Part shown: piece by piece, positions 1 to 11,740 of the stretch
How the letters are laid out: each line of letters opens with the position of its first letter
How positions within the stretch are numbered: the stretch's first letter is position 1
From: Acidithiobacillus montserratensis
GTDB lineage: Bacteria; Pseudomonadota; Gammaproteobacteria; Acidithiobacillales; Acidithiobacillaceae
NCBI RefSeq assembly: GCF_018853465.1
Contig: NZ_JABBOU010000162.1
Span: 1-64,000 of the forward strand
DNA length: 64,000 nucleotides
Reading direction: 5' to 3'
Notes under the pieces: model-generated
What the model saw: the letters and a program-made list of their open reading frames with translations, nothing else
What the model was told of the DNA's origin: nothing
Database searches by the model: none
Position numbers and translations under genes: made by a program

Positions 1-1509
1 GCCATGCTTGCCTGCGCCCGCCTCGGCGCCATTCATACCGTGGTATTCGGGGGCTTTTCGGCGGAGGCCCTCAAGGATCGCCTGGAAGATACCGCCGCCA
101 TGCTGCTGATTACCGCCGATGGAGCCTGGCGCGCTGGCAAAAATGTGCCCCTTAAGCACCATGCCGACCAGGCCCTGTTGCGTGAACATGAACACTCCGT
201 GAAACGGGTTATTGTGTTGCGGCGCACCGGTACCGAAATCGATATGCAGGAAGGCCGGGATATCTGGTGGGAGGAAGCCATTCAGGGGCAAAGCAGTCAT
301 TGTCCCGCCCTGCCCATGTCTGCTGAAGATCCCTTGTTTATTTTGTATACCTCGGGCAGCACCGGTAAACCCAAGGGGGTATTGCACAGCAGTGCCGGCT
401 ATCTGCTCTGGTCCCTGCTCACCACCCGCTGGTCATTTGATCTCAAATCCGAGGATGTATATTGGTGTACGGCGGATATTGGCTGGATTACCGGCCACAG
501 CTATGTGGTCTATGGTCCTCTGGCCAACGGCGCGACTATTTTCATGTATGAAGGCGCGCCCATGTATCCCCAACCCGACCGCTTCTGGGCAATGATTGCC
601 CGCCATGCGGTCAGCGTCCTTTATACCGCCCCTACGGCGGTCCGCGCATTCATGAAAATGGGCGATGAATGGCCCGCCAAACATGATCTTTCCAGTCTGC
701 GTCTGCTGGGGACGGTGGGCGAACCCATGAACCCCGAGGCCTGGATGTGGTATTACCAGCAGATTGGGGGTGGCCGCTGTCCAATAGTGGACACCTGGTG
801 GCAGACCGAAACCGGTGGACACATGATTGCTCCGCTGCCGGGAGTTTCTGCCAACAAGCCGGGTTCCTGCGCCCTCCCCTTGCCCGGCATTGTCGCCAGG
901 ATTGTGGATGATCAGGGTAATGCCATTGATCAGCCTGATGCTGGCGGGTATCTGGTCATGGAGCAGCCCTGGCCGGGCATGTTGCGCGGTGTTTGGGGAA
1001 ATCCCGAGCGCTATATCGAAAGCTATTGGGCCAAATTCCATAACCGCTATTATGTGGCCGGTGACAGTGCCCGCATGGACCAGGATGGCTACTTCTGGGT
1101 CATGGGCCGGATTGACGACGTGCTGAATGTATCCGGTCATCGTTTAGGCACGGCAGAAATTGAATCTGCCCTGGTTGCCCACCCTGCCGTGGCCGAGGCC
1201 GCCGTAGTGGGTATTCCCCATGAAATCAAAGGCGAGGCGGTTTGTGCTTTTGTGGTGCTGAAACATCAACATCAGGGCGATGATCGGGATGAGCTTAACG
1301 CGGCTTTGCGCGTACAAGTCACCGAACTCATCGGGGCTATTGCCCGGCCCGATGATATTCGCTTTACTGATACTCTTCCTAAAACCCGCTCCGGCAAAAT
1401 CATGCGTCGGCTTTTGCGCGCCATTGCCCGGGGTGAAGAAGTCACCCAGGACATCAGCACTCTGGAGGATGCGGGCACCCTGCAACAATTGGGTGCCCAC
1501 GAAAAATAG
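1..1509 (+). CDS. acs: Acetyl-CoA synthetase, C-terminal three quarters (5' end outside window)
   Basis: AMP-forming acetate-CoA ligase, activating acetate to acetyl-AMP and then acetyl-CoA in the cytoplasm. The frame is open at base 1 and the first visible residues match the interior of Acs, so roughly 150 N-terminal residues are missing; the ATG at 4 is internal. Visible motifs are the P-loop-like [11 protein letters not shown] about 115 residues in, the [10 protein letters not shown] adenylate-binding motif, the GD...GRIDDV hinge region, and a C-terminal [11 protein letters not shown] containing the lysine acetylated in characterised Acs enzymes. It converges on clpB with a 13-base gap. 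The family call is firm. Confidence 0.95.
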   Translation, partial: AMLACARLGAIHTVVFGGFSAEALKDRLEDTAAMLLITADGAWRAGKNVPLKHHADQALLREHEHSVKRVIVLRRTGTEIDMQEGRDIWWEEAIQGQSSHCPALPMSAEDPLFILYTSGSTGKPKGVLHSSAGYLLWSLLTTRWSFDLKSEDVYWCTADIGWITGHSYVVYGPLANGATIFMYEGAPMYPQPDRFWAMIARHAVSVLYTAPTAVRAFMKMGDEWPAKHDLSSLRLLGTVGEPMNPEAWMWYYQQIGGGRCPIVDTWWQTETGGHMIAPLPGVSANKPGSCALPLPGIVARIVDDQGNAIDQPDAGGYLVMEQPWPGMLRGVWGNPERYIESYWAKFHNRYYVAGDSARMDQDGYFWVMGRIDDVLNVSGHRLGTAEIESALVAHPAVAEAAVVGIPHEIKGEAVCAFVVLKHQHQGDDRDELNAALRVQVTELIGAIARPDDIRFTDTLPKTRSGKIMRRLLRAIARGEEVTQDISTLEDAGTLQQLGAHEK

Positions 1510-1522
1510 CTGAACGCTCTGA

Positions 1523-4120
1523 TCAGTGGAGGCGGCGCGGTTTAAAAGTGAACTGATCCCCTTCCAGTTCAACATCAATGAGTTCCCCCGGACTGAAGTC
1601 ACCGCGCAGCAGACGCTGCGCGAGAGGATTCTCTATTTCGCGCTGAATGACCCGTTTCAGGGGACGGGCACCGTAGACCGGGTCGTAGCCCACCTCAGCC
1701 AGACGGTCCAGTGCTCCTTCGCTCAGTGACAAATCCATATCCCTTTCTTTCAGGCGTGATCGCAAGGCTCCCATCTGCAGGCTGGTGATTTCGCGCAACT
1801 GGACAGCGGTCAGGGGATGGAAAATAACCATTTCATCAATGCGATTGAGAAATTCCGGACGGAAATGATTCTGAACCACGTCCATCACCGCAACGCGCAT
1901 GGCATCATAATTACCCGCCCGGCTGAATTCCTGAATCCGGTCGGAGCCGAGGTTGGAAGTCATGACAATGACGGTGTTGCGGAAGTCTACGGTACGCCCC
2001 TGACCATCGGTCAAGCGCCCATCATCCAGCACTTGCAGAAGCACATTAAAGACATCGGTATGGGCTTTTTCCACCTCATCCAGCAGCACCACCGAGTAAG
2101 GTTTGCGGCGTACGGCTTCAGTCAGATAACCGCCCTCCTCATAACCCACATAACCGGGAGGGGCACCAATCAGGCGTGCGACGGAGTGTTTCTCCATGAA
2201 TTCACTCATGTCGATACGCACCAGCAGATCTTCGCTGTCAAACAGAAATTCGGCCAGAGCCTTGGTCAACTCAGTTTTACCGACCCCGGTGGGGCCGAGA
2301 AACAGGAAGGAGCCATTGGGCCGGCGTGGATCGGAAAGTCCTGCCCGGGAGCGGCGAATGGCATTGGCCACGGCCGATACCGCCTCACTTTGACCAACTA
2401 CCCGCGCCTGCAGACGTTCTTCCATTTTTAGCAGCTTTTCTTTCTCCCCCTCCAGCATTTTGGAAACGGGAATGCCGGTCCAGCGGGCCACGACTTCGGC
2501 GATTTCCTCTTCGCCGACTTCGGTCCGCAGCAGCGTTGGTTTTTTGGCTGATGCAGCATCATCCCGGGATTCTGCCGCCAGCAATTGGGCCTCCAGCGCC
2601 GGAATGACGCTATATTGCAATTCGGCCATGCGTTCTAGATCGTTGGCGCGACGCGCGGTATCCAGATCAACGCGCCTGCGATCCAGCTCCTTCTGAATCT
2701 GGGAAGTGCCTTCAATGCTCAGTTTCTCCCCTTTCCAGACTTCTTCCAGTTCCTGATATTTGACGTCCAGTTCCTTGATCTGGCTTTGTAAAATATCCAG
2801 ACGCTTGCGACTGGCTTCATCTTTTTCCTTTTCCAGGGCGACTCTTTCAATATTCAGTTGAATGATGCGCCGCTCCAGTTCATCCAGTTCCTGAGGTTTG
2901 GAGTCAATTTCCATTTTGATGCGGGAAGCGGCCTCGTCCATCAGATCAATGGCCTTATCGGGCAGATTGCGATCGGGTATATAGCGGTGGGATAACTGCG
3001 CCGCCGCTACCAGGGCCGGGTCAGTAATACGCACCCCGTGATGGGCCTCGTAGCGTTCTTTCAGCCCCCGCAGAATGGCGATACTGTCCTCCACGCTGGG
3101 CTCATCGACTAATACGCGCTGAAAACGGCGCTCCAGGGCGGCGTCTTTTTCGATGTATTTGCGGTATTCATCCAGGGTGGTGGCGCCGATGCAGTGTAAC
3201 TCGCCCCGGGCCAGGGCCGGTTTGAGCATGTTGCCCGCATCCATGGACCCCTCGGCTTTACCGGCACCCACCAGAGTATGAATTTCATCAATGAAAAGAA
3301 TGATTTTCCCTTCACTCTTTTCAAGATCGGTGAGCAATGCCTTAAGGCGTTCTTCAAACTCGCCCCGGAACTTGGCGCCGGCAATCAAGGCACCCAGATC
3401 CAGTCCCAACAGGCGTTTATCGCGCAGGGATTCGGGCACTTCGCCATTGACCATGCGCAAGGCCAATCCTTCGACAATGGCAGTCTTGCCCACCCCCGGT
3501 TCGCCGATCAGCACCGGGTTGTTTTTACTGCGGCGCAGCAATACCTGAATGGTACGGCGGATTTCATCATCCCGACCGATGACCGGATCGAGTTTACCCT
3601 GGCTGGCGCGTTCAGTGTAGTCAATGGTGTATTTTTCCAGCGCCTGACGCTGTTCCTCAGCATTGGCATCCTTGATTTTTTCGCCGCCATGCAGGTCATG
3701 TACAGCCTGTTCCAGATCCTTGCTGGTCGCTCCTGCGGCTTTCAACAGACGCCCGGCTTCGCCTTTGTCTTCCAGCAGTGCCAGCAGAAAATGCTCAGTG
3801 GAAATAAAGCTGTCACCGCGTTTCTGGCTGATTTTATCGGCCAGATTGAACATGTTGCTCAGATCGCGGCTGACCTGGATCTCGCCGGGCTGACCATGCA
3901 CTTTGGGCATGCCTTCCAGAGCGCGGTTGAGCTGATTGCGCAGGGCATCCACTTGTACTCCGGCTTTGGCGAGCAAAGGACGGGCAATACCCCCTGCCTG
4001 ATCGAGAAAAGCAATCAGAAAGTGGATAGGCTCCATTTGTTGATGATCCTGAGCCAGAGCGAGACTCTGGGCATCCTGAAAAGCCTGTTGGAATTTGGTG
4101 GTCAATTTATCGGTGCGCAT
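1523..4120 (-). CDS. clpB: ATP-dependent disaggregase ClpB
   Basis: Hsp100 chaperone that threads aggregated proteins through a hexameric ring together with DnaK. The 865 residues are the full family length. In order: Clp N-domain (about 1-145), first AAA+ domain with Walker A GEPGVGKT near 205, a long charged coiled-coil middle domain (about 400-540) that separates ClpB from ClpA, and a second AAA+ domain with GPTGVGKT near 600. The start ATG has a GGAG ribosome site just upstream. A sigma-32-like promoter lies 33-61 bases before the start. It is followed, convergently, by acs. Confidence 0.97.
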   Translation of the reverse strand: MRTDKLTTKFQQAFQDAQSLALAQDHQQMEPIHFLIAFLDQAGGIARPLLAKAGVQVDALRNQLNRALEGMPKVHGQPGEIQVSRDLSNMFNLADKISQKRGDSFISTEHFLLALLEDKGEAGRLLKAAGATSKDLEQAVHDLHGGEKIKDANAEEQRQALEKYTIDYTERASQGKLDPVIGRDDEIRRTIQVLLRRSKNNPVLIGEPGVGKTAIVEGLALRMVNGEVPESLRDKRLLGLDLGALIAGAKFRGEFEERLKALLTDLEKSEGKIILFIDEIHTLVGAGKAEGSMDAGNMLKPALARGELHCIGATTLDEYRKYIEKDAALERRFQRVLVDEPSVEDSIAILRGLKERYEAHHGVRITDPALVAAAQLSHRYIPDRNLPDKAIDLMDEAASRIKMEIDSKPQELDELERRIIQLNIERVALEKEKDEASRKRLDILQSQIKELDVKYQELEEVWKGEKLSIEGTSQIQKELDRRRVDLDTARRANDLERMAELQYSVIPALEAQLLAAESRDDAASAKKPTLLRTEVGEEEIAEVVARWTGIPVSKMLEGEKEKLLKMEERLQARVVGQSEAVSAVANAIRRSRAGLSDPRRPNGSFLFLGPTGVGKTELTKALAEFLFDSEDLLVRIDMSEFMEKHSVARLIGAPPGYVGYEEGGYLTEAVRRKPYSVVLLDEVEKAHTDVFNVLLQVLDDGRLTDGQGRTVDFRNTVIVMTSNLGSDRIQEFSRAGNYDAMRVAVMDVVQNHFRPEFLNRIDEMVIFHPLTAVQLREITSLQMGALRSRLKERDMDLSLSEGALDRLAEVGYDPVYGARPLKRVIQREIENPLAQRLLRGDFSPGELIDVELEGDQFTFKPRRLH

Positions 4121-4152
4121 GGATAAGCTCCGTGAAATGAATGTTGACCATC

Positions 4153-4181
4153 ACATGGGATCAGATGATCTTTTTTTCAAG
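4153..4181 (-). promoter_or_regulatory. Sigma-32 (heat-shock) type promoter of clpB
   Basis: On the minus strand CTTGAAA (4181-4175) is followed, after 14 bases, by TCCCATGT (4160-4153). The RpoH consensus is CTTGAAA, 13-17 bases, CCCCATNT, so this is near-perfect in sequence and spacing. Its position before clpB, a classic RpoH target, supports the call. Confidence 0.75.
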
Positions 4182-4193
4182 CGTGGGATTGGC

Positions 4194-5327
4194 TTACAGT
4201 CCCTTGATCAAAAATACGCTGGCGAAGAGGGCTAACAGTCCGGCAGCAGCAAAGGTCCACTGCCCCCCCCAGTGTGCCCAGGACCAGCCCGCCGCAAGCG
4301 CACCAATGCCCCCGCCCAAGCCATAAACCATGCTGGCATAGAGCGCCATGCCCCGGGCGCGCAAGGCACCGGGAAAACGTTCAGCAATCCAGTGGATGGC
4401 CGCCAGATGAAAAGCCGCATAACTGGCCGCATGGAGGCTCTGCACCAGAATGATCCACAGCAAACCCGGCCACCAGGCAATCACACCCCAGCGCAAGGCG
4501 GTCAGCACAAAGGCCGCCGTAAACACCAGCGGTATGCCAAGGCGCCGGATAAAGCGGTCACCCCACCAGAAAAAAGCCACTTCACAGAGTACGGCAAAGC
4601 CCCAGAGCATGCCGACGCTGGTACTGCTGAGGCCATGGGCCTCGGCGTAGATGGAATAAAAAGCGTAATACACCCCATGACTGGCCTGTTCCAGCAAACC
4701 TGCCAGCAGAAAAAACCAGAGCCGCAGATCGCGGAGGACAGGGGTCATGCGTGGCCGCGCTTGTGTGGACGAAGGGATAGAACTTGCATAAGGCAGGTGG
4801 CGGCTGACCCACCAGGCCAGCACCAGAAACAGGAGAATGCCCGGTAAAAAAGCCTGCATCCCCAAAGTGCTTATGAGTACTCCCATCCCCAGAGATAGCG
4901 CAATAAATCCCAGGGAACCCCAGAGCCGGATACGCCCATAGGAGGCGGAGCGCCGCTGCGCCCAATCCATGGTGGTGGCGTCCACCAGCGGCAAGGTTGC
5001 CGCCCAGAAAAAGGAAAAAGCCAGGGTGATCAGCAGAATGGCGATAAAATTTCCGGCACTGAACTCCAGCGCCAAAAATCCCGCAGCAGTAAGCAGGGTG
5101 CCGACCATGACAATCGGGCGGCTTCCCCAGAAATGCGCGAGCCAGCCCCAGAGATTGGGAGCAAGGACTTTGCTGAACTGAACGGCAGCCGTAAGAATCC
5201 CGATGGCCAGGGGAGTTTGCCCCTGGTCATGCAGCCAGGGTCCCCAATAGGGCATGAATGCGCCCAGGGCACAGAAGTAAATAAAATAGAAGGCTGCCAG
5301 CCAGCCTCCTTCTCTTTCAATGCCCAT
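4194..5327 (-). CDS. MFS transporter of the HcaT/3-phenylpropionate-permease-like type
   Basis: Inner-membrane major facilitator of 377 residues with about 12 hydrophobic segments. The N-terminus (YFIYFCALGAFMPYWGPWL) and the loop after the sixth helix resemble the MFS_1-like/HcaT group rather than sugar or drug exporters. The substrate cannot be read from sequence. It lies between aroC and clpB on the same strand, 66 bases before the clpB start, and clpB has its own promoter, so co-transcription is not required. Confidence 0.8.
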   Translation of the reverse strand: MGIEREGGWLAAFYFIYFCALGAFMPYWGPWLHDQGQTPLAIGILTAAVQFSKVLAPNLWGWLAHFWGSRPIVMVGTLLTAAGFLALEFSAGNFIAILLITLAFSFFWAATLPLVDATTMDWAQRRSASYGRIRLWGSLGFIALSLGMGVLISTLGMQAFLPGILLFLVLAWWVSRHLPYASSIPSSTQARPRMTPVLRDLRLWFFLLAGLLEQASHGVYYAFYSIYAEAHGLSSTSVGMLWGFAVLCEVAFFWWGDRFIRRLGIPLVFTAAFVLTALRWGVIAWWPGLLWIILVQSLHAASYAAFHLAAIHWIAERFPGALRARGMALYASMVYGLGGGIGALAAGWSWAHWGGQWTFAAAGLLALFASVFLIKGL

Positions 5328-5370
5328 GATGGATCCTGGACCTGCTGCTCAGGAGATGGATGATGGGGGG

Positions 5371-6462
5371 TTACGCGGAAATGGGCGAAAGCGGGGTTTG
5401 AACGTCCCCGTTCTGAGCGCGATGGCGCATCCAGTGATCCATCACGGTCAGGGCGAGCATGGCTTCGACAATGGGCACGGCGCGGATACCCACACAGGGA
5501 TCATGACGGCCCGTGGTCACCACTTCTGTTGTCTGGCCGTGAATGTCAATACTCTGGCGGGGAATCCGAATGCTGGAAGTCGGCTTGATGGCTACCGAAA
5601 GCAGCAGATCCTGACCAGAAGAAATGCCACCCAGCACCCCTCCGGCATGATTGCTCAGGAAGCCCCGGGGAGTCATGACATCGCCGTGCTGACTGCCGCG
5701 TTGCTCCACGACAGCAAAACCATCGCCCATGGCCACTGCCTTGACGGCGTTGATGCTCATCATGGCCTTGGCGATATCGGCTTCGAGGCGGTCGAAAACA
5801 GGCTCACCCAGCCCCACCGGCATCCCTGAAACCCGGGCCTCTATCCGTGCGCCAATGGAATCCCCTTCCTTGCGCAAGGCATCAAGAAATTCAGCCATCT
5901 GTTCTGCTGCCAGAGCATCCGGACAAAAAAAGTCATTGCGGGCGATTTCTGCGGGGTCAAAAGTCTGAGCCTGCACATGCCCCATCTGCGCCATCCATGC
6001 GAGAAATTCCACACCCAGACGTTCTTTCAGAAACTTGCGGGCAACCGCCCCGGCGGCAACCCGGGTAGCGGTTTCCCGGGCAGAGGAGCGACCGCCGCCT
6101 CGATAATCCCGGAGGCCGTATTTTTGCAGATAGGTATAATCCGCGTGTCCGGGTCGGAACAGGTCCTTGATCTTGCTGTAGTCCTGGGAGCGTTGATCGG
6201 TGTTGCGAATGAGCAGACCAATAGGTGTGCCGGTGGTCACCCCTTCAAACACCCCCGAAAGGATTTCCACCTGATCTTTTTCCTGACGCTGGGTGGTATG
6301 CCGCGACTGCCCCGGCCGGCGTCGATCCAGGTCGCCCTGGATATCTTCAGGGGCGAGAGGTAGTCCGGGCGGGCAGCCGTCAATAATACAACCGATGGCC
6401 GGGCCATGACTTTCGCCGAAGGTGCTGACCCGGAAACATTCCCCGATGCTGCTCCCGGCCAT
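5371..6462 (-). CDS. aroC: Chorismate synthase
   Basis: Converts 5-enolpyruvylshikimate-3-phosphate to chorismate, the last shikimate-pathway step, using reduced FMN. The 363 residues match family length. Signatures include the N-terminal FGESHG, the GRSSARETA motif near residue 125 and a C-terminal TTGRHDPC with the conserved Arg-His-Asp. It follows folE2 with a 3-base gap, so the two are probably co-transcribed at the end of the xseB-ispA-dxs-folE2-aroC run. Confidence 0.97.
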   Translation of the reverse strand: MAGSSIGECFRVSTFGESHGPAIGCIIDGCPPGLPLAPEDIQGDLDRRRPGQSRHTTQRQEKDQVEILSGVFEGVTTGTPIGLLIRNTDQRSQDYSKIKDLFRPGHADYTYLQKYGLRDYRGGGRSSARETATRVAAGAVARKFLKERLGVEFLAWMAQMGHVQAQTFDPAEIARNDFFCPDALAAEQMAEFLDALRKEGDSIGARIEARVSGMPVGLGEPVFDRLEADIAKAMMSINAVKAVAMGDGFAVVEQRGSQHGDVMTPRGFLSNHAGGVLGGISSGQDLLLSVAIKPTSSIRIPRQSIDIHGQTTEVVTTGRHDPCVGIRAVPIVEAMLALTVMDHWMRHRAQNGDVQTPLSPISA

Positions 6463-6465
6463 GAT

Positions 6466-7260
6466 CTATTTTTCCATTTCAATCATGGCATAAGCCGAAT
6501 GATTATGAATGGACTCAAAGTTTTCTGAAGACACAGAAAACCATTGCACACGGTCATCTTCCTGCAGGCGCAGAGCGACATCCCGGACCATGTCTTCCAC
6601 AAATTTGGGATGATCGTAGGCGTATTCAGTCACATATTTTTCGTCGGGACGTTTGAGCAGACCAAACAACTCACAGGAGGCTTCGCCCTCAATCAGATCA
6701 ATCAGATCACGCACCCAGATGCTTTCCTGACCGCGCACATGGACCCAGACATGGGCCCGCTGATTGTGGGCGCCATACTCCGAAATACTTTTGGAACAGG
6801 GGCACAAACTGGTCACCGGCACCATGACCCCCACCGTCAACTGATAGCCTTTGGGGGTAATTTCACCAACCAGCTCGACTTCATAGTCGAGCATGCTTTT
6901 AACACCGGAAACAGGGGCCTGTTTTTGCACAAAAAACGGCAGACGCATTTCCAGCCGTGCAGAATCGGCTTCCAGCCGCTTACACATTTCTTCGACAATT
7001 GCCTGAAATCCTTCCACGCTGATGGGGGCATCATGCATGTTGAGAATTTCCATAAAGCGCGACATGTGGGTGCCCTTGAGATGGGCAGGCAAGCTGACAT
7101 ACATGTTACACAGGGAGACGCTCGGTTGGACGGCTCCATCGCGGTCCGCAAATTGTAGAGGATGCCGAACCGCGCGAATGCCGACCTGCTGAATGGGAAT
7201 GGCACGGGGATCCACCCGTCCCTGAACATCTTCAAGTACTTCTGTAGCGCAAATACGCAC
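6466..7260 (-). CDS. folE2: GTP cyclohydrolase FolE2 (type IB)
   Basis: Converts GTP to 7,8-dihydroneopterin triphosphate for folate, and can also feed queuosine precursors. The 264 residues are normal for FolE2. The SLCPCSK and HNQR stretches near the middle hold the metal-binding and catalytic Cys/His residues of this family, which is unrelated in sequence to zinc FolE. The start is a GTG with a GAGGT ribosome site immediately upstream; an ATG four bases further up is in another frame. FolE2 can use metals other than zinc. No folE copy is in the window. Confidence 0.93.
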   Translation of the reverse strand: MRICATEVLEDVQGRVDPRAIPIQQVGIRAVRHPLQFADRDGAVQPSVSLCNMYVSLPAHLKGTHMSRFMEILNMHDAPISVEGFQAIVEEMCKRLEADSARLEMRLPFFVQKQAPVSGVKSMLDYEVELVGEITPKGYQLTVGVMVPVTSLCPCSKSISEYGAHNQRAHVWVHVRGQESIWVRDLIDLIEGEASCELFGLLKRPDEKYVTEYAYDHPKFVEDMVRDVALRLQEDDRVQWFSVSSENFESIHNHSAYAMIEMEK

Positions 7261-7316
7261 GCATACCTCACTTATGAATAGTAGACCAATTCAGTCAGAT
7301 ATTACCTGTGACCTGA

Positions 7317-9176
7317 CTAACGGGCAAGGGATTCCAGCAACAGCTTTCCTGAAGCGGTGATTCCGGCAGCATCCAGACCCAATTCGGCGAGCCACTGCGA
7401 GGCATCTCCTTGCTCAATGAATTGATCGGGTAAGCCGAGAATACGCATGGGAAGCATCTGTCCCTGATTGAGCAGGTATTCGGCCACCGCCGCACCAGCT
7501 CCACCGGCAATAACGCCCTCTTCCACCGTGATCAGCGCCTGATGGGTTCGGGAGACTTCATTCAACAGCTCATGATCCAAAGGCTTGACGAAGCGCATAT
7601 TGATAACCGTGGCATCCAGCGCTTCTCCCGCTTCCAAAGCCGCAGCGGCACGGGTACCGAAGGAGAGAATCGCCAGTTTTTTTCCACTTCGCAGGGTTTC
7701 TGCCTTGCCTATGGGCAGCTGCCGTTGCAGATTCTTGTCGAGTTCCAGACCCACCCCGTTACCCCGGGGATAGCGCACCAGTGCCGGGCCGGGATAGGCA
7801 AATCCAGTATTCAGCATGTCCCGCAATTCCTGTTCATCTTTGGGAGCCATGATCACCAGGTTGGGGATGCAGCGAGAATAGGCCAGATCGAAGGCTCCCT
7901 GATGGGTCGCCCCATCTGCTCCCACCAGACCTGCACGATCAATGGCAAAGAGGACGGGCAGATTCTGGATGGCTACATCATGGAGCAGCTGATCATAGGC
8001 GCGTTGCAGGAAGGTCGAGTAAATCGCAACTATGGGATGAATACCATCACAGGCCATTCCCGCCGCAAATGTCACCGCATGCTGCTCGGCAATACCGACA
8101 TCGTAATAGCGTTCGGGATAAAGCTGCTCAAAACGTACCAGCCCCGAACCCTCGCGCATGGCCGGGGTAATGGCCACCAGACTGGATTCAGCACCGCCCT
8201 TGTCACAGAGCCAGTCACCGAAAATTTTAGTGTAAGTAGGCGGACCACCGGCCTTTTTAGCCATTTTCCCGTCACTCTGGTTGAAGGGTGTAACCCCATG
8301 ATAGGTACAAGGGTCGTCTTCGGCAGGACCGTAGCCCTTGCCTTTTTTGGTCATTACATGCAACAGCCGTGGGCCTTCAATTTTCTTGAGGTTTTCCAGG
8401 GTGGGAATCAGGGTATCCAGGTCGTGCCCGTCAATGGGACCAAAGTAATTGAAGCCCATTTCCTCAAAAAGTGTTCCGGGCGTGACGAGCCCTTTGACGC
8501 CTTCCTCAGCTTTTTTGGCCAGTTCGCGCAGGGGGGGTACCAGGCTCAAGGCCTGACCGGCGCCATCCCTGACGGTATTGTATAAGCGCCCCGAAAGAAT
8601 GCGGGTCAGGTACTGGGAAACGGCACCCACATTGGGGGAAATGGACATTTCATTGTCATTCAGCACGACCAGCAGGTTGGCATCCAGTACCCCGCCGTTA
8701 TTGAGTGCTTCATAGGCCATGCCGGCGGTCATGGCGCCATCGCCGATAATGGCGACGACTTCGCGATCGCGTTTTTCCAGCTTAGCCGCCACAGCCATAC
8801 CCAATCCGGCGCTGATGGAGGTGCTGGAGTGCCCGGCACCAAAACTGTCATAAGGACTTTCATCGCGCTTCAGAAATCCGGAAATTCCATCTTTCATGCG
8901 CAGTTGCGAGAAGCGCGAGCCTCTGCCGGTGAGAATCTTGTGGGGATAAGCCTGGTGGCCGACATCCCAGACCAGGCGATCATCCGGGGTATTGAATACG
9001 GCATGCAGGGCCACCGCCAGTTCAACTGTCCCCAGACAGGAAGACAAGTGCCCTCCGGTCTGGCTCACGGATTCCAGAAGAAACTGACGAAGCGCCTTGG
9101 CCACGCCTTTCAGTTCAGCGCGGGACATGCTCCGCAGCTCATCGGGCATGGGAATGCCCTTCAACAAGTCTGTCAT
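7317..9176 (-). CDS. dxs: 1-deoxy-D-xylulose-5-phosphate synthase
   Basis: Thiamine-diphosphate enzyme that condenses pyruvate and glyceraldehyde-3-phosphate, the first step of the MEP isoprenoid pathway. The 619 residues are full length. Visible are VGHQAYPHK, the GHSSTS loop, the [15 protein letters not shown] cofactor-binding motif and the transketolase-type second half beginning near residue 310. Its start overlaps the ispA stop by four bases, so it is translationally coupled in an xseB-ispA-dxs operon, a common proteobacterial order. Confidence 0.97.
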   Translation of the reverse strand: MTDLLKGIPMPDELRSMSRAELKGVAKALRQFLLESVSQTGGHLSSCLGTVELAVALHAVFNTPDDRLVWDVGHQAYPHKILTGRGSRFSQLRMKDGISGFLKRDESPYDSFGAGHSSTSISAGLGMAVAAKLEKRDREVVAIIGDGAMTAGMAYEALNNGGVLDANLLVVLNDNEMSISPNVGAVSQYLTRILSGRLYNTVRDGAGQALSLVPPLRELAKKAEEGVKGLVTPGTLFEEMGFNYFGPIDGHDLDTLIPTLENLKKIEGPRLLHVMTKKGKGYGPAEDDPCTYHGVTPFNQSDGKMAKKAGGPPTYTKIFGDWLCDKGGAESSLVAITPAMREGSGLVRFEQLYPERYYDVGIAEQHAVTFAAGMACDGIHPIVAIYSTFLQRAYDQLLHDVAIQNLPVLFAIDRAGLVGADGATHQGAFDLAYSRCIPNLVIMAPKDEQELRDMLNTGFAYPGPALVRYPRGNGVGLELDKNLQRQLPIGKAETLRSGKKLAILSFGTRAAAALEAGEALDATVINMRFVKPLDHELLNEVSRTHQALITVEEGVIAGGAGAAVAEYLLNQGQMLPMRILGLPDQFIEQGDASQWLAELGLDAAGITASGKLLLESLAR

Positions 9177-10105
9177 TTATTTCGCTCAACGATGAGGCGC
9201 GCCAGGGCGCGCAGGTGATCCGCCTCGTGCTGCCAACCGTGCAGGGCTGTCAACGCTTCTTCCAGCAGGCGGTGTGCATAATTCTGGGCCTCTTTGAGCC
9301 CCAGCAGGGTCACAAAACTGGGTTTGTTACGGCTGCGATCCGCGCCTTGCAGGGCTTTCCCGGTCTGCTGAAGGTCGCCGATTTCATCGAGGATGTCATC
9401 CTGCACCTGAAAAGCCAGTCCGACCCGGTCGGCATACTGTAAGAGCAGAGCCCCCTGTTCGCTGGTTTCCGTAACGCCGGCAGCGCAGAGAGACAACTGA
9501 ATGGCGCAGCGGATCAGCATCCCGGTTTTGTGCAGATGCATCTGTTCCAGGGCAGGCAATGCCAGTTCATGACCGACGGCGGCCAGATCAATGGCCTGAC
9601 CACCCACCATCCCCCGGGAACCCGCCGCCTGGGCCAGTGCCGTCAGCATCCTTATCTGCCATTCGGGCTCTATCCCCCAACCCGGCTCGGAAAGCACAAC
9701 AAAAGCCTGGGCTTGCAGGCCGTCCCCTACGAGAATGGCCGTCGCTTCATCATAAGCCTTGTGGCAGGTAGGCAAGCCCCGACGCAAGTCATCATTGTCC
9801 ATGGCCGGGAGATCATCATGCACCAGGGAGTAAGCATGAATCATTTCCAGGGCAGCAGCAGGACGATCCAGTTGTTCCGGAGCGATGCCCAAACACAATC
9901 CGCTGGCATAGACCAGCAAGGGGCGAATCCGTTTGCCCCCGCCCAGGGTGCTGTAGCGCATGGCAGCATGGAGGCGGGCCGGGAGGATATGCTCATCAGG
10001 CAACAAGTCCTGCAGGACCGTTTCGATGCGGGTGACGGCTTGCTGGCGGAATTCAGCAAATTTCTGGGTGGTTTCCAGAGCTTCCAGAGTCATTTTATGG
10101 TTCAT
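9173..10105 (-). CDS. ispA: Farnesyl diphosphate synthase (short-chain polyprenyl synthase)
   Basis: Condenses isopentenyl diphosphate with dimethylallyl/geranyl diphosphate to give C15 farnesyl diphosphate. The 310 residues carry the first aspartate-rich motif [14 protein letters not shown] and the second QDDILD, both binding magnesium-diphosphate. Its start overlaps the xseB 3' end by 11 bases and its stop overlaps dxs by 4, indicating tight coupling. Confidence 0.94.
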   Translation of the reverse strand: MNHKMTLEALETTQKFAEFRQQAVTRIETVLQDLLPDEHILPARLHAAMRYSTLGGGKRIRPLLVYASGLCLGIAPEQLDRPAAALEMIHAYSLVHDDLPAMDNDDLRRGLPTCHKAYDEATAILVGDGLQAQAFVVLSEPGWGIEPEWQIRMLTALAQAAGSRGMVGGQAIDLAAVGHELALPALEQMHLHKTGMLIRCAIQLSLCAAGVTETSEQGALLLQYADRVGLAFQVQDDILDEIGDLQQTGKALQGADRSRNKPSFVTLLGLKEAQNYAHRLLEEALTALHGWQHEADHLRALARLIVERNK

Positions 10106-10346
10106 CCTGATTCATCGGGGTGGCATTTTCTCCCAGCAGGATCTCTACCGTCTGACGCGCCTGCTGCAGTTGCGCTTCGGCGCGTTTGGCAAGATCCATA
10201 CCCTGCTTGAAAAGAGCCACTGAGTCTTCCAGACCCAGTTGACCGCCTTCCAGGCGGCGCACCGTGGCTTCGAGAGCATCCAGGGTGCTGGCAAAGTCTG
10301 CGGGGGTATCTGCTGAAGCACTGGTATTATTCATGTCATTTTCCAT
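10095..10346 (-). CDS. xseB: Exodeoxyribonuclease VII small subunit
   Basis: Small helical subunit of exonuclease VII, which degrades single-stranded DNA to oligonucleotides with XseA (encoded at 13812). The core FASTLDALEATVRRLEGGQL and the following ALFKQGMDLAKRAEAQL match XseB. The start is uncertain: I chose the ATG at 10346 (83 residues). A TTG at 10355 and an ATG at 10334 preceded by a GGAAAA stretch are alternatives. First gene of the isoprenoid operon. Confidence 0.9.
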   Translation of the reverse strand: MENDMNNTSASADTPADFASTLDALEATVRRLEGGQLGLEDSVALFKQGMDLAKRAEAQLQQARQTVEILLGENATPMNQDEP

Positions 10347-10475
10347 GTTTGCCAATTAAACACTAGGCCCCATATCCGGGGCAAGCGTCAGACATCATAA
10401 ATCCATACTGGACGGTCGGTCGATCCAACACTACTATTTCCTCTGTTTTTCACTTTCCAAAAGGCTGTACCCCTC

Positions 10476-11696
10476 ATGTCCATCCAAAAAACGGCACAGA
10501 TGACCTCCCTGCCCAGACAGGAAGGCACCCGCTTTGACGTACTCGGTGCCATCAGCGTGTCGCATTTTCTCAATGATAGCATTCAATCCTTGATGTTGGC
10601 CGTTTATCCCCTGTTCAAATCGCATTTTGACTTGAGCTTTGCCCAGATCGGCCTGATCACTTTGGCTTATCAATTGACGGCTTCCATCATCCAGCCGCTG
10701 GTGGGACGCTACACAGATGCACACCCCCTCCCCTTTTCCCTGCCCATTGGCATGGTTTCTACCTTTGCCGGATTGCTGTTACTGTCCATAGCGCCCAATT
10801 ACGGCATTCTGCTGCTGGCTGCTGCCCTGGTGGGGCTCGGTTCGTCAGTATTCCATCCGGAATCCTCGCGGGTGGCGCGCATGGCCTCGGGCGGTCGGCA
10901 TGGCCTTGCCCAATCCATTTTTCAGGTGGGCGGTAATGTCGGCGCGGCGGTGGGTCCGCTTCTCGCGGCCTTTATTGTGATGCCCAACGGTCAGCACAGT
11001 TTATCGTGGTTTTCACTGGCAGCCCTGCTGGCCATTGTCATTCTGACTTTTGTCGGACGCTGGTACCAGCATCAGCATCGCCTCCCCAAAAAACCGCAGG
11101 TGGCAAACCGGGAAGCACTTTTACCAGCGAAGCTGGTGAAGCGCAGTATCGCCATCCTGGTCGCTCTGATGTTTTCCAAATTTCTCTATTTGACCAGCAT
11201 CAGCAGTTATCTGATTTTTTACCTGATGCAGCGTTTTCATATTGCCACCCAGGAAGCCCAGTTACATCTGTTCATCTTTCTGGCCGCTGTCGCCGCAGGC
11301 ACCTTGATGGGCGGGCCGATTGGCGACCGCATCGGCCGTAAAAAAGTCATCTGGGTATCTCTTTTGGGCATTGCTCCCTTTACCTTGGTTTTGCCTTATG
11401 TTGGTCTGACCACGAGTGCATTGTTGACCGTGATTATTGGCTTTTTGCTGGCCTCGGCTTTCCCGGCCATGGTGGTTTATGCGCAGGAGCTGGTGCCCGG
11501 TAAGGTCGGAACCATTTCCGGACTGTTTTTTGGACTAGCCTTCGGCCTGGGTGGTGTGGGTGCAGCGCTTCTGGGGGAACTGGCGGATATCTGGAGCATC
11601 CAGGTGGTTTATCAGATCTGCGCATTTCTGCCGTTACTGGGCCTGCTCGCCGCTTTCCTGCCCCATATCCCGAGTACCCGGGAAAACGCCCACTAA
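10476..11696 (+). CDS. fsr: MFS exporter of the fosmidomycin-resistance (Fsr) family
   Basis: Inner-membrane major facilitator of 406 residues with about 12 helices. The opening SVSHFLNDSIQSLMLAVYPLFK, the motif GLGSSVFHPESSRVAR and GDRIGRKK in the second half are characteristic of Fsr. Characterised members confer resistance to fosmidomycin, an inhibitor of the MEP-pathway enzyme Dxr. It is divergent from xseB-ispA-dxs, which puts a MEP-inhibitor exporter family beside two isoprenoid genes. The native substrate is unknown. Confidence 0.88.
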   Translation: MSIQKTAQMTSLPRQEGTRFDVLGAISVSHFLNDSIQSLMLAVYPLFKSHFDLSFAQIGLITLAYQLTASIIQPLVGRYTDAHPLPFSLPIGMVSTFAGLLLLSIAPNYGILLLAAALVGLGSSVFHPESSRVARMASGGRHGLAQSIFQVGGNVGAAVGPLLAAFIVMPNGQHSLSWFSLAALLAIVILTFVGRWYQHQHRLPKKPQVANREALLPAKLVKRSIAILVALMFSKFLYLTSISSYLIFYLMQRFHIATQEAQLHLFIFLAAVAAGTLMGGPIGDRIGRKKVIWVSLLGIAPFTLVLPYVGLTTSALLTVIIGFLLASAFPAMVVYAQELVPGKVGTISGLFFGLAFGLGGVGAALLGELADIWSIQVVYQICAFLPLLGLLAAFLPHIPSTRENAH

Positions 11697-11740
11697 GCGT
11701 CTTTACTCACAGCGGTTGATAAGACAAGCTACGCATTGCC

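Noticed and set aside
433..1140. 235-codon minus-strand frame inside acs
   Set aside because: Fully antisense to strongly conserved acs motifs; no ribosome site and no recognisable product.
3278..4126. 282-codon frame antisense to the clpB 5' part
   Set aside because: It lies entirely inside a conserved ClpB gene, has no ribosome site, and its product has no domain. It is a shadow of the high-GC coding strand.
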